This document shows, piece after piece, positions 33,396-44,984 of a stretch of DNA of 64,000 bases (position 1 is the stretch's first letter; each line of letters begins with the position of its first letter). Origin of the DNA: Tetranychus cinnabarinus (taxonomy: Eukaryota; Arthropoda; Arachnida; Trombidiformes; Tetranychidae). A program made the position numbers and the translations under genes. The notes under the pieces are model-generated. The model was not told where the DNA came from. It searched no databases and worked only from the letters and a program-made list of their open reading frames with translations. The DNA lies in assembly GCA_022266195.1 (NCBI GenBank), contig WHVY01000002.1, forward strand, positions 5,533,001-5,597,000, read 5' to 3'.

Positions 33396-35175
33396 ATGGA
33401 TTCATTGCAAACTGATGACCAACTTAAAATAGTGAATCGATCAATGACACATATTATTAGTAAAAAAATAATTCGTAAAGTGCCTTACTTTGAAAGGATG
33501 TTGAGCCATGATGTATTGGAATCAAAGGAAAACAAAGTTGAACTGGATTTCGATGAAAAAGCTTTCAAATCATTTTTAAATTGGATTAGATTCGATAATG
33601 CAATAATTGATATGAAATACGTTATAACACTTTGCAACATAAGTGATTATTTTGGAATGAATTACTTGATGCAAGAATGCACTGAATATTTTCGCAAAAG
33701 GTTTTCGATTGAACATCTTGCAACTGTTATACCTCAAGTGACTGAAACTTGCATGTTGATCAATTCTGATACTCTCAATGCTTTCATCTGTCGCCATTTC
33801 TTGAAGATAGCAAACACCGCTGTTTGGTTAAGTTATCCTGTTGAAACAATAGAGTACATTTGTGCTTTGGATTTGATGATTTATTCAGAATATCAAGTCT
33901 TCCAGGCGATCGCAAGATGGGTCTATTTCAATGTTTATTCTAGAAAATGTCATCTTGGAAGATTGTTAAGATTAGTTCGATGGTGTCATTTAAAAAACAA
34001 AGATTTATCTAAAATCAAGGAAAATGAACTGTTCAAATCATCAGGTTTTGAGCCAAAATGTTGCTTACCTCCCAAACATAATTTTGATTGTTTCTTTGAC
34101 AGAGCCAAGCAAAATTGTTTCAACATTATCGAAAAATTGAATGGTACAGATTTGCGAATAACAGTACTTGGCAATAATTTTCTGTTCCTGTTTAATCGAG
34201 ATATAAAATTGGACGAATCAATATCACCGGATCTACTTCATGATGAACATATTTCTGATATTTTGTACCATTCTGGAAGGAAAGCAATTCGAATTGATTG
34301 GAATCGAAATAAATATCGTTTTTTCAATGAGAAAGATTTCAGATCCTATCTATTTAGCACCTGTAGATTGCTTGCGAATCACTCGTAAGTTATTAATTCT
34401 TAAGTCAACACTCTTTCTTACCTTGAATCTCGTATACTGATTGAATTTTCAGCAACTTAACCATTTATTACTGTTGAAATCAATCTTGAAATGCGCTGTA
34501 ACTCTTTTTTCGCATTTCTTATTTTTAGATACTTTTCTGTGCTCGAATGAATAATCTTAAATTTTTATTTTTTATTTTAGTATAAAATATTGTTGGAAAC
34601 CTTCTGGATTCCGGCCTATTTATAGACACACAATACGCGACACAACTGATGCAAGACTTATTTATACCCATGGTCATGATGAGGAATTTGAGTATTGGCT
34701 AACGAAAATAATGCAATCTGGTGATGAAATCATGAGAAATTCTAGACTTCATGATACGGTGATAAAACTTCGTGTAACTGTACTGTCCAGTAATATCTTC
34801 ATTCTGACAAATAATCTTGATTTTGGCATGTTCAATATTCGCCACAAACATTGGAAGAAGATTGAGCTTCCAAAATTGGATGAAGGATATGAATTTAAAT
34901 ACGAAAGTTTGTTTTTAACTTCAAGTGTAGATCATACTGATCGAGTTTTTTTGATCGATGAATCCACGGAAAAAGCCTTTTGTTTCAATATTACTAATCA
35001 AGAATGGAGTTTAATCGGTGGTTTGTTTATTGATCCTTATCCATCTTCTAACTGCGGCCGAAGTTGTGGTTATAGTTTAAGGGAATCTAATAAGTTGATC
35101 ACATTGACCCCAGCTTTTCTACCGCTAGACATCATCAGTAATTGCTCGAACCATAACCTCAACTCTGTTCGGTAA
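33396..35175 (+). CDS. BTB-BACK-kelch-like protein, array copy 12 (divergent)
   Basis: Exons are 33396-34384 and 34581-35175, with intron 34385-34580 (gtaagt...ttag), giving 527 residues. The BTB reads ISKKIIRKVPYFERML and lacks one residue near MNYLMQEC. The BACK has LDLMIYSEYQVFQAIARW. The Cys region is degenerate (FDCFFDRAKQ). HDEHISD is kept, followed by YHSGRKAIRIDWNRNKYR. Exon 2 is the most divergent in the array: it has NIFILTNNLDFGMF, KKIELPKLDEGYEFKYE, RVFLIDESTEKAFCFNI and a long loop rich in Ser and Cys before ITLTPAFLPLDII. Two dead relatives of this exon lie at 13600 and 50149. AATAAA lies at 35219-35224. Confidence 0.82.
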
Positions 35176-35759
35176 AGATATCGAAAGTATGAGAATTTAC
35201 TGTATTAAATTTGGCCAAAATAAATTCAATTGTTGATTTAAATATCGTTTTTATTTTGACGTGATATTAAAAAAGCCCCGAGACATCGAAAAAAATGGTG
35301 GAATTTTTTGATTACATCAACATAGTGTTCACAAAAAATGGGATTATTCAATGTCGGAAATTGAAATTAAATAAATATAATAAAATTTCTTGATTCAGGA
35401 AATTGAAACAATTTTTTCAGATTGAAAATATCGAATGTCATCGATATTGTCTCCTACAAGAACTTTAGTTGCACCCTTTAGAGTCTTAAAGTCTGTGAAT
35501 AGGAAATCTTTCCCTATGCGCAATGGACTGTTTTTGTTTTGCTTGGGTTTGAGCTAACATTTTTTGCGCATCTTTCTTAACACCCTGTAATGAAATATCT
35601 TAAACTTACTAATGATGTTACAATGTATCTGATACAAAGTATCAATTACTCTTTTGATGATCTTAGTGAACTCCAGATATAGATCATCTGCTAAATTTAA
35701 TCTCTAGTGACTGATTGTGTAGTTATTTATTTCGTGTGAATTATTGTTTTGTGCTTATT
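35176..35759. other. Intergenic region before copy 13
   Basis: AT-rich with no coding signal. The last 100 bases (AACTCCAGATATAGATCATC, then TCTCTAGTGACTGA) resemble the sequence just before copies 7 and 9, so this is a promoter-proximal duplicon. The ATTGG motif is not evident here. Confidence 0.45.
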
Positions 35760-36169
35760 ATGGATTTACATAATTATTGTGTATTAGAGACTGATGACCA
35801 ACTTACGATAGTTAATCGATCCACAGAACATCGTATTAGTAAAAAATTGCTTCATAAAATACCTTATTTTGGAAGTATGTTGAGCCATGATGTGTTGGAA
35901 TCAAAGGAAAATAGAGTTGAACTTGATTTCGATGAAAAGACTTTCAAAATAATTCTGGATGGGCTAGATTGCGACTATTCATTTATCAAGATGGATAACG
36001 TAATAAATCTGTGTACCATGACGGATTATTTAGGAATGGAGTGGGTCTCGGATGAGTGTTTAAAATACTTCCATGATAAGTTTACCATTGAACATCTGCC
36101 TGTTATAATACCTCAAGTGACTACAACATCTAAATGTATCAACTCTGGTGAACTTAATGCTTTCATCTG
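35760..36169 (+). pseudogene. Truncated exon 1, copy 13
   Basis: The start reads MDLHNYCVLETDDQL, with a five-residue insertion after MDL. BTB and the first part of BACK are open to NAFIC at about residue 137, where family similarity ends abruptly at 36169. The frame runs on only to a stop at 36197. The tract 35934-36168 is essentially identical to copy 5. It has lost the BACK C-terminal half, the HDEH module and any donor. Confidence 0.75.
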
Positions 36170-36354
36170 TCTTGTTTTTCATGTTACATGTTCTTAACAT
36201 TTCACATGTTTTGGTCACTAAATAAATTCATAGATGGTGTTAAATTAATTTCTTATCTAATTTACTCTTCATTGGTTTACTTGTATTCAGTGGATGACCA
36301 ATTGTGTTCATTTGTGTTTTGTGCTTCAACGGATTTTAAAATAGACACCCTTTA

Positions 36355-37903
36355 ATTCTGGATTGGATTGAACTGGATTTTATGTACATCGATATGGATC
36401 ACGTAATAAATCTGTGTACCATGGCTGATTATTTTGGGATGAACGATGACTTGTTAAAGGATTGTTTCAACTATTTCCATAAAAAATTTTCATTTGAATT
36501 TCTATCGACCATTATTCCTCAAGTGACTTCAACTTCTAAATTAGTCAATTCGAGTGTCCTGGATGCTTTCATCTGTCGCCATTTCCTTAAAATTGTCCAA
36601 ACACCTCGTTGGTCTCTTTTTCCCTTCAAAACAATTGATTACATTTGTAAGCTGGACCTGATGATTTATTCAGAATATCAAGTTTTCGATGCGATCATAA
36701 AATGGGTAGATCACCTTGCGGATTATAGAAAGTCACATCTTAAAGCATTGCTGAATTCAGTCCGATGGTGTCTTATGAAATATCAACATCTAACTAAAGT
36801 AAAGGAAAATGAGCTCATTAAATCTGAAGGTTTTGAACCGCTTTTCTGCTCTCTCGAGAATGCTAAATGTTGTTGCTGCAATCGAACTGAACAAGAATAT
36901 TTTATTGCCATTGAAGAGTTGGAGGGTACAGATTTGCGAATCAAAGTACTTGACAGTAATTTTTTGCCATTGGTTAATCAGGTTGTTCAATTAGACGCTT
37001 CAATGCCGCTTCATGTCCTTCATGATGAACATATTTCGGATATTCCATTCGATTCTGGAAGGAGATTGATTCGCCTTGATTGGAAGCAGAATAAATATCG
37101 TTTGCTTGATTATAAAGCATATGTATCGCACCATTTTGAGGTTGCAAGGTGCACTTGCAAAATATATGTTAAGTAAGTACAATGTATTTGATTTTATTGT
37201 TTCTCATGATCATACGATCTATCGTAATATGTAGTTTCTGTAGTAGTTTCTTGACGGTTCTAAACTCAACATTTCAACCGTCGCTAAATTTATTCTATTT
37301 GATTCTTTTATAATTATTTCATCTTTATCTTTTTTACATTTTAGAACGGAGTATCAAGGTACAAAGAATTACAACAGCAGCTGCCAACGTATTTACGGAA
37401 GTTCACTTCTCGAAGCTAATGGAAAGTTTATTTTATTTCGCATCGTCGACGGACCTGTTGCTTGTTGGTCGGATCCAAAAACTGAACACATTAATCCTAA
37501 ACTGTTTGGCTATGAAAACAATTTCATTTCGACTATTTTGGACAAAAATATTTACATAATGACTAAAAATTTGGATTTCATGACATTCAAAATGGATCAA
37601 GAGGGAGAGCTTAAAATTATTCCGCTTAAAAAAATAGCCGAACAATTGAGCTTCGATGATTTAATACTAACCTCCAGCCAAGTTAAAAATGAAGTTTTTT
37701 TGGTCGATAAGTCCACAAAGAGCATCTTTAGATTTAACCATTTCCACAAACTATGGGTTCTAATGGGTCTTCTGGTTAATTATAACAGTAACAAAACTGG
37801 TGGAAAAAAGGTGCCTAGTAAGTTTCTAACATTCACCACAGCTTTCTTATCGATAGACGCTATCAGACCTTGCTTAAAACGTAAACTTGCTTCGATGAAT
37901 TAA
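36355..37903 (+). pseudogene. 5'-truncated BTB-BACK-kelch-like gene, copy 14 (clade II)
   Basis: Family similarity begins abruptly at ILDWIELDFMYIDMDHVINL, so about the first 58 codons of the BTB are missing. Exon 1 ends at 37172 (gtaagt) and exon 2 is 37345-37903; the intron is 37173-37344. From this point the frame is open and ends FLSIDAIRPCLKRKLASMN. The Cys segment is CCCCNRTEQEYF. The first 130 bp (36355-36485) match copy 16 almost exactly, while the rest resembles copies 7 and 9, which suggests a conversion or crossover join. AATAAA lies at 37985-37990. A product from an internal Met is possible but would lack half the BTB. Confidence 0.75.
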
Positions 37904-38522
37904 TAAAATTCATTATGCAACATATTTTGAGTATTGAACTGCCTTAATTGTATTGACAACCCTGTTGAACACTTGAAAGATGATAATAAAAATTGTGTCA
38001 ATTTGATTGTATTTTCCATAATTTTTGATTCCTTCAAAAATTCAAATCTGATCAAAATGATTATGCATTAATGATGACCTAAAATATTAGTATTTATGCA
38101 AGGACTGACAAATGAATTTAACTTGAGAATTTCTATTCATCCCATCAGCATTCAGGCAATATTGAAAATGTGTTAACCAAATGCAAACATCAGTCATAAC
38201 CAAATGCACATTCCAGTACACCGAGAAATTATTTCTTGAAGCTCATCTTTTAATGAGAACTGAATTCGCTGAAAAGATACGTTGTAAGGTATATTCGCAA
38301 TTAACGATAACGTCTATGCGTAGACGACACTTAAGCTGATGTTTTAAAGTATTTAATGTTGAAATTAGATTGACTATTTTCAGTTTTAGTTTGTTTCATT
38401 TCATCAGCATTTGTATTTGATTTACCACTTTTGGTAACATATAAGATAAAATTTGATAGACCAGAATTAATGAATCACTCGTGCTTCATACTGCTGATTT
38501 TGATAAAAAATCATTGATTTAG

Positions 38523-38720
38523 TTGAAGATTGATTCAAGTTATCCCTTTGTGTGCTTTGATAGCAAAATTTTTGATACTTTCTATTTAACCCTAATTCTT
38601 TCGGCTTTCACACATTGGTGTTACCGTGAGTTGGGAGCGAACCGCGTCGTAATGGTGTTATTTTTCAGCTCAATTGCAATTGCAGCTCACAAGAAACTTT
38701 GTAAGCCAATTAGCAGTTGA
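38523..38720 (+). other. Duplicated open frame of unknown status (partner at 28063)
   Basis: The 65-codon frame shares its last 35 codons and stop with the frame at 28063-28314. It lies about 780 bp before copy 15. I cannot tell whether it is a short conserved exon or chance openness inside duplicated DNA. Confidence 0.3.
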
Positions 38721-39297
38721 CTTTCTTTATTTTCCTTGTTAACTATTGTTGATTGCGTTTCTTGAAAACTAATCTTTAGTCTAATTCACAAAGCTTGTTA
38801 ATAAAAAGTTGTTAGTCTTTGAAAATCAACTTGCAAACATTTGAAACAAGATTCATAGACTTTATGACTTTGTTAATGAGAAAAATGGTTTCTTGTTTGC
38901 TCAAGAAAATTGATTCCTTAATTCAATGTAGTGAAGTTGCAAGCAATGTTTCCCATCTAGCACATTAGGACACATTATCCTCTTTCAGCGTTTGCATTTG
39001 AGTTGATCGTAGAAGAGTCTTCATTAGTTGAAAAGCGTTAGCTTTTAATACCGCCAGATATTTTCACTCTCAACATCTAACTGGTTACTAAAAGTAACCA
39101 AGCCACCTTTAATTTAAACTTCATGTAGAGTTTGACGGTTACTCAATAAATGAAATTAACGCTATTTTTTGTGATTTTATTATTTATTGTTTTTGTTATC
39201 GATATCATTTTTAAATAAATTTTTCAAAGAAAAGTCGTGAAAACACTGAGAAAAGTGTACAGCTTTATACATCTCTGCGGCCGAAAATTATTTATCT

Positions 39298-39340
39298 TTA
39301 TCGATATATTTGCACCAAAATATCGATAATATCGATATAG
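39298..39340. promoter_or_regulatory. TATCGATA cluster upstream of copy 15
   Basis: TATCGATA occurs once near 39299 and as TATCGATAATATCGATATA at 39321-39339. The same arrangement is kept before copy 16. TATCGATA is the DRE motif bound by DREF in Drosophila. That the motif acts here is inference; its position 160-200 bp before the start codon fits a promoter element. Confidence 0.45.
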
Positions 39341-39498
39341 CTATTGCAGTGGTCAGGATTTAGGCAAACTTATTGCATAAGTTAGAGAGAAATTTGCTTA
39401 TTCTAAAAAGAATAATTGCTTAATAGGTTTTTAACTGTACAGTTATTCATTTCAATTTTATTTTATTTTGATTTTGATTTTAGATCTGTGCCACAACT

Positions 39499-41408
39499 AT
39501 GGATTCATTAAAAACTGATAATAAACTACTGATAGTTAATCGTTCAGTAGAATATCGTATCAGTAAAGAACTGATTCGTAAAATACCCTATTTTGAAAAG
39601 ATGTTCCCCCATGACTTGAAGGCATCCAAGGAAAACAAAGTTGTATTGGATTTTGATGAAAAGACTTTCAAAATAATTCTCGATTGGATTGAAATGGGCT
39701 CTATGTATATCAAGATGGACCACGTAATCAATCTGTGCACCATGGTGGACTATTTTGGGATGAACGATAATTTGTTAAAGGATTGTTTCACCTATTTCCA
39801 TAAAAATTTTTCAATTGAACATCTTGGCACTGTTATGAGTCAAGTGACTTCAACATCTAAGTTGGTCAATTCGCGCGCTCTGGATGCTTTCATCTGTCGT
39901 CATTTCCTGAAGATCGTCAACACGTCTTTTTGGTTGAAATGTCACAGTGCAACAGTGTTGAAAATTTGTCAGCTCAACCTGATGATTTCTTCAGAGTACC
40001 AAGTTTTCGAAGCAATCATAAAATGGCTCCGTAACAGCTTTGAGTCTAGAAAGTGTTATTTCAAACCATTGTTAGCAAGTATCCGATGGTGTAATATGGA
40101 CCCTGGACATTTATCTGATTTAAAAAAAAATGATTTAGTAAAATCTGTAGATTTAGTGGTGGAAACTTGCTCTCTTGATGAAGGCTGTGGTTGCAACTAC
40201 GATCGAACTAAGCAGAATTATTTTATTACCATTGAAGAGTTGAACACTAAGAATTTACGAATCAAAGTCCTTGACAGTAATTTTTTCCCGCTGGTTAATC
40301 AAGTCTTCAAATGGGATAATTCATTGCCTTTATTTTCCCTTCCTGATGAACATGTATCTGATGTTGTATTTGATTCTGGAAGGAAAATGATCCGAATTGA
40401 TTGGAAGCAAGATAAATGTCGTTTGCTTAATTATGTAGAATATTTAACTTATTGTTATAAACGTGATAATCGTATCATCAAAAAGCATAAAATGTAAGTA
40501 TACGATTCTATAGTTTCATGGTTTTCTAACCGCACAACCTATTGTAAGCGTCACCCATGTCATGATCTTCATTAACACCTTAGTATTAATATAATTCTTG
40601 GCTTGATATAATTTCAACATGTATCTAAACATGTTTAAGCTGAATAGTAGAAGAAAGTCCATTCCAAAGCCTTCTAATACAGAAAAATGGGTTGAGTGAA
40701 ATCTCAACAAGTTGAATCTATCAAAGCTATCAGTTTATATGTTTTGAGGCCTCATCAGCAAACAACGACGATTGTTGCGTTACTCATTCATTTTTATAAT
40801 CAAAATAATTATTTCGAAATTTGCTATTATTTAAATATTTTAGGACCAAACATCAAGTGGCAAAGGTTTCTGGAAAATTCGTTGCTATTACCGGAAGTTT
40901 ACTCCTTGAAGCTAATGGAAAGTTAATTTTGCTTCGCATATCTAATGAATTTGTTGAATGTTGGTCGGATCCAAAAGCTGAAAACATCAACTCTATTCTA
41001 TTCTTGGCCTATTCTTTTAAAGATAATTTTATTGCTACTATTTTAGACAAAAATATGTACATACTGACTGAGGCTTTGGATTTCATGACATTCAAAATTG
41101 ATCAAGATGGAGAGCTCAAAATTATTAAACTTAAACGATTAAAAGAACAGTTAGATTTCGATGATTTATTTCTAACTTCAGGTCAGGCCCATGATAAAGT
41201 TTTTTTGGTTGACAAGTCAACAGGAAACGTCTATTGTTTCAATATCAAAACTCAACGATGGAGCCAAATTGGTCTACTGGTAAATTATAACTGCTGTAAA
41301 GCTGATCGCAAAAAGAAGTCTAGTAAGCTGTTAACATTTACCTCAGCTTTTTTATCAATAGACGCTATCAGACCTTGTTTAAAGCGTAAACTTAATTCAT
41401 CAAATTAA
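39499..41408 (+). CDS. BTB-BACK-kelch-like protein, array copy 15 (clade II side branch)
   Basis: Exons are 39499-40493 and 40844-41408, with intron 40494-40843 (gtaagt...ttttag), giving 519 residues. The BTB has ISKELIRKIPYFEKMF. The BACK differs from most copies, with WLKCHSATVLKICQLNLMIS in place of WLDYPIETIEYICALDLMIY. The Cys motif is GCGCNYDRTKQ. The HDEH motif is PDEHVSD, shared only with copy 16. FDSGRKMIRIDWKQDKCR follows. Exon 2 has GSLLLEANGKLILLR, MYILTEALDFMTF and KVFLVDKSTGNVYCFNI, and ends FLSIDAIRPCLKRKLNSSN. AATAAA lies at 41486-41491. Copy 16 is its tandem sister. Confidence 0.83.
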
Positions 41409-42165
41409 CTATTCTTAAATAATTCATTATTTATTCATTAAACCGACTAAATTGTATTTACTATCTCTTAAAAAGATGAAAACATAATAAAATCATATTC
41501 TATTATCTCTTATTCGGTGTTTAATTTGTCATTCAATTCTATTACAAAGCGTTGGTTGTGGTCAACATAAATGTTGTTAATATCAATTTGTTAGGCATGA
41601 CATTTGATATTACTTACTTCAAATTATAGTAACTATTTGCGAGTTCTTAATTAATCTTGTTGACTGGATTTTGATGAAAATGCGTTTAAGATTGTCATCG
41701 ATTGAGAAATAGGTTTGAGAAGAGTGTCCGTTAACTGAAAAGCGATAGCTTTTAATGCCGCCAGATATTTTCACTCTCAACATCTAACTGGTTACTAAAA
41801 GTAGCCAAGCCACCTGTAAATTAGAGTTTGATTATAACTCAATAAATGAAATTATCGCTATTATTGTTTTATTGTTTATTGTTTTTATCATTGTTTTAAT
41901 AAAATTTTCCCAGACGAGCCTTAAATACATTCAGAAAGTGCCAAGCTTTATTAATCTGTTACCGGCAACTATTTAGAATTATCGATATATTTTACATCTG
42001 AATATCGATAATATCGATATAGCCATTAAATAAGCTTAGCTTGTTAAGCTGAAGGGAAGCTATTTTAAACTTATTCTAAAAAGAATAAGTTCAATAAGTT
42101 GTTAACTGTACACAGTTATTCATTTCAATTTAATTTGTTTTTGATTTAAAATCTGTGCCACAACT
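41409..42165. repeat. Intergenic upstream block of copy 16
   Basis: About 41708-42165 is paralogous to 39012-39498, sharing ACCGCCAGATATTTTCACTC-type sequence, the AACTGGTTACTAAAAGTA segment and the TATCGATA cluster. No gene is present. Confidence 0.6.
41980..42021. promoter_or_regulatory. TATCGATA cluster upstream of copy 16
   Basis: TATCGATATA at 41980-41989 and TATCGATAATATCGATATA at 42003-42021 repeat the layout before copy 15, with spacers that differ. Retention of the motifs while the spacers drift suggests function. Confidence 0.45.
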
Positions 42166-44062
42166 ATGGATTCATTAGAAACTGATAATCAACTATTAAT
42201 AGTTAATCGCTCAAAAGAATACCGTATCAGTAAAGAACTGATTCGTAAAATTCCCTATTTTGAAAAGATGTTGCGCCATGATGTGTTGGAATCACAGGAA
42301 AACAAAGTTGTATTGAATTTTGATGAAGAGACTTTCAAAATAATTCTCGATTGGATTGAACTGGATTTTATGTACATCGATATGGATCACGTAATAAATC
42401 TGTGTACCATGGCTGACTATTTTGGGATGAACGATGACTTGTTAAAGGATTGTTTCAACTATTTCCATAAAAATTTTACATCTGAGCATATTGGCACTGT
42501 TTTGAGTCAAGTGACTTCAACATCCAAATTAATCAATTCGTGCGCTCTGGATGCTTTCATTTGTCGTCATTTCCTGAAGATTGTCAACACACCTTTTTGG
42601 TTGAAATTTGACAGTGTCACAGTGTTGTACATTTGTCAGCTCAACCTGATGATTTCTTCAGAGTACCAAGTTTTCGAAGCAATCATAAAATGGATCCGTT
42701 ACAGTTTTGAGTCTAGAAAGTGTTATTTTAAACAATTGTTAGAAAATATCCGATGGTGTAATATGGACCCTGATCATTTTGTTGATGTCTTTAAAAATAC
42801 TCTCGTCCAGTCTGAAGATTTGGTAAAATTTGTGGGGGAAATTTGCGATTATGAAGAAAATTGTGATTGCAACTGCGACCGAACTAAGCAAAATTATTTT
42901 ATTACCATTGAAGAGTTGAACCCTGCGGATTTACGAATCAAAGTCCTTGACAGTAATTTTATCCCGTTGGTTAATCAAGTCTTCAAATTAGATGATTCAC
43001 TGCCTTTAGGTGTCCTTCCTGATGAACATGTATCTGATGTTGTATTTGATTCTGGAAGGAAAATGATTCGAATTGATTGGAAGCAAGAGAAATGTCGTTT
43101 GCTTGGTTATGCAAAATATGTATCTTATTGTAGAAAAATTGATAGGCGCATCAAAAAGAATAGAATGTAAGTATAATTTTCTATAGTTTCATGTTAATAG
43201 CGTTTTCTAACCACACAAGCCATTGTAAGCTTCACTCATGGCATGATCTTCATTAACACCTTAGCATAATGCTTGACTTGATAAAATTTCAACATGTATC
43301 TAAACATGTTTAAGCTGAATAGTAGAAGAAAGTCCATTCCAACGCCTTCTAATTCAGAAAAAGCGGTTGAGTGAAATCTCAACAAGTTGAGTCTATCAAA
43401 GCTATCAGTTTATATGTTTTGAGGCCTCATCAGCAAACAACGACGATTGTTGCGTTACTCATTCATTTTTATAATCAAAATAATTATTTCAAAATTTTCC
43501 ATTATTTAACCATCGCAGGACTCAATATCAGGCAGTAGTATCTGACGATTTCGAGTATACTACTGGAAATTCAGTCTTTGAAGCTAATGGCAAGTTAATA
43601 CATCTTTGCATAGATGAGGGATTGGTTGATTGTTGGTCGGATAAAGCAGCTGAAAATATCGGCTCTGCCCCCGATTGTTATGAAGATGATTTTATTGCTA
43701 CTATTTTGGACAAAAATATTTACATACTGACTGACAATTTGGAGTTCAGAACATTCGAAATCGACCAAGAGGGAGAGTTTGAAATTATTGAACTTAACAA
43801 ATTAAAAAAACCAATGAACTTCCAGGATTTATTTCTAACTTCAGGCCAAGCCGATGATAAAGTATTTTTGGTTGATAATTCCACAAGAAATGTCTTTTGT
43901 TTCAATATCAAAACTCAACGATGGACCCAAATTGGTCTACTGATTAATTATAACTGCAGTAAAACTGATGGCAAAAAGAAGTCTAGTAAGCTGTTAACAT
44001 TTACCTCAGCTTTTTTATCAATAGACGCTATCAGACCTTGTTTAAAACGAAAACTTAATTAA
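42166..44062 (+). CDS. BTB-BACK-kelch-like protein, array copy 16 (clade II side branch)
   Basis: Exons are 42166-43166 and 43519-44062, with intron 43167-43518 (gtaagt...gcag), giving 514 residues. The acceptor CATCGCAG has a weak pyrimidine tract, unlike its sister. The BTB has ISKELIRKIPYFEKML and the BACK has WLKFDSVTVLYICQLNLMIS. The Cys region is CDCNCDRTKQNYFITIEEL, and PDEHVSD is followed by FDSGRKMIRIDWKQEKCR. Exon 2 begins after a diverged stretch (SDDFEYTTGNSVFEANGKL) and keeps NIYILTDNLEFRTF and KVFLVDNSTRNVFCFNI. AATAAA lies at 44146-44151. A 130-bp tract near the start (about 42350-42475) is nearly identical to the truncated copy 14. Confidence 0.82.
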
Positions 44063-44984
44063 TCGAATCAACTAATAAGTAATTCATTATATATTCATTA
44101 AACCGACCAAATTGTATTTACGATTCTATTTAGCAGATAAAAGACAATAAAATCAAAGTCTATTTTTTATTCATGTTGATATTGTCATTCAATTCTATTA
44201 CAAAGCTTTGTTTGTGGTCAACAAAAATTTTGTTAATATTTTAATTGTTAGGCATAACAATTGATAGTAAACTAAATTACTTACATCAAATTATAGTAAC
44301 TATTTGCGAGTTCTTAATTAATCCTGTTCTTGAAACGCCATCTTGTGATTTTCTAATGATGATAGAGTGATCTTGGTTGATAAGTCCACAAAAGATGTCT
44401 TTTGTCTAATATCAACTCTCAAAAATGGTGTTTAACGAGTCAAGTTATCCTGTTGAAACAATAGAGTACATTTGTGCTTTGGATTTGATGATTTATTCAG
44501 AATATCGAGGCGATCGCAAGACCAGCTCGTTCAAATTGTTAATTTTTAGCTGCGCTTGGCTTGAACCAGCTCAAGCTACAAGCCGATTAAATTTTCGCTT
44601 ATGGCTAAATTTGTCAGGAAATATTCAAAAAAACAATTTCTTAATTTTTCAAGGTCTGAAAAAAAACTGTTGTCATAAAGCTCTTGTTGAAAATTTTTCT
44701 GGCTCAAGCTGGGTCGAGATAACCGATTCGAGTCATTTAATTACAGCTTAGCTTGGCTTTTTTCCTAAACGGCTCGCTTCTGACTCAAGTTGGCTGGCTT
44801 CTATTTCTAATTTTGTTTCTTATTCGAAAAATTCTTTTATTTGACAATTTCTTGTTTAATTTCAAATATAATTGAACTCTGCAAGAATAACATTTAACAA
44901 GAGTCTTTTTTAATAAGATTGTGTTTTATTTCAACTGTGTTTGAAGATAATTATTTGCAGTTATAATAAAATTGCGCATCAAGT
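44063..44984. other. Intergenic region with shuffled gene fragments
   Basis: After the copy 16 3' flank, the region holds an exon 2 scrap and an exon 1 scrap back to back (44355-44521). About 44520-44810 is rich in GGCTCAAGC-like units, related to 8530-8660. No intact gene. Confidence 0.55.
44355..44521 (+). pseudogene. Fused scraps of exon 2 and exon 1
   Basis: 44355-44428 encodes an exon 2 piece (NDDRVILVDKSTKDVF, then SQKW with a frameshift). 44443-44521 matches copy 12 exon 1 (SYPVETIEYICALDLMIYSE, then the GGCGATCGCAAGA segment), with a deletion of about 10 bp. The exon order is reversed relative to a real gene, so this is rearranged debris. Confidence 0.7.

Larger units (their letters stand above)
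37904..39498. other. Intergenic region upstream of copy 15
   Basis: It holds a stretch similar to the first 140 bases of the window (about 38097-38170), the open frame at 38523-38720, the duplicon 38745-39005, and a block at 39012-39498 shared with the upstream DNA of copy 16. That block includes the TATCGATA cluster. No intact gene is seen. Confidence 0.55.
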
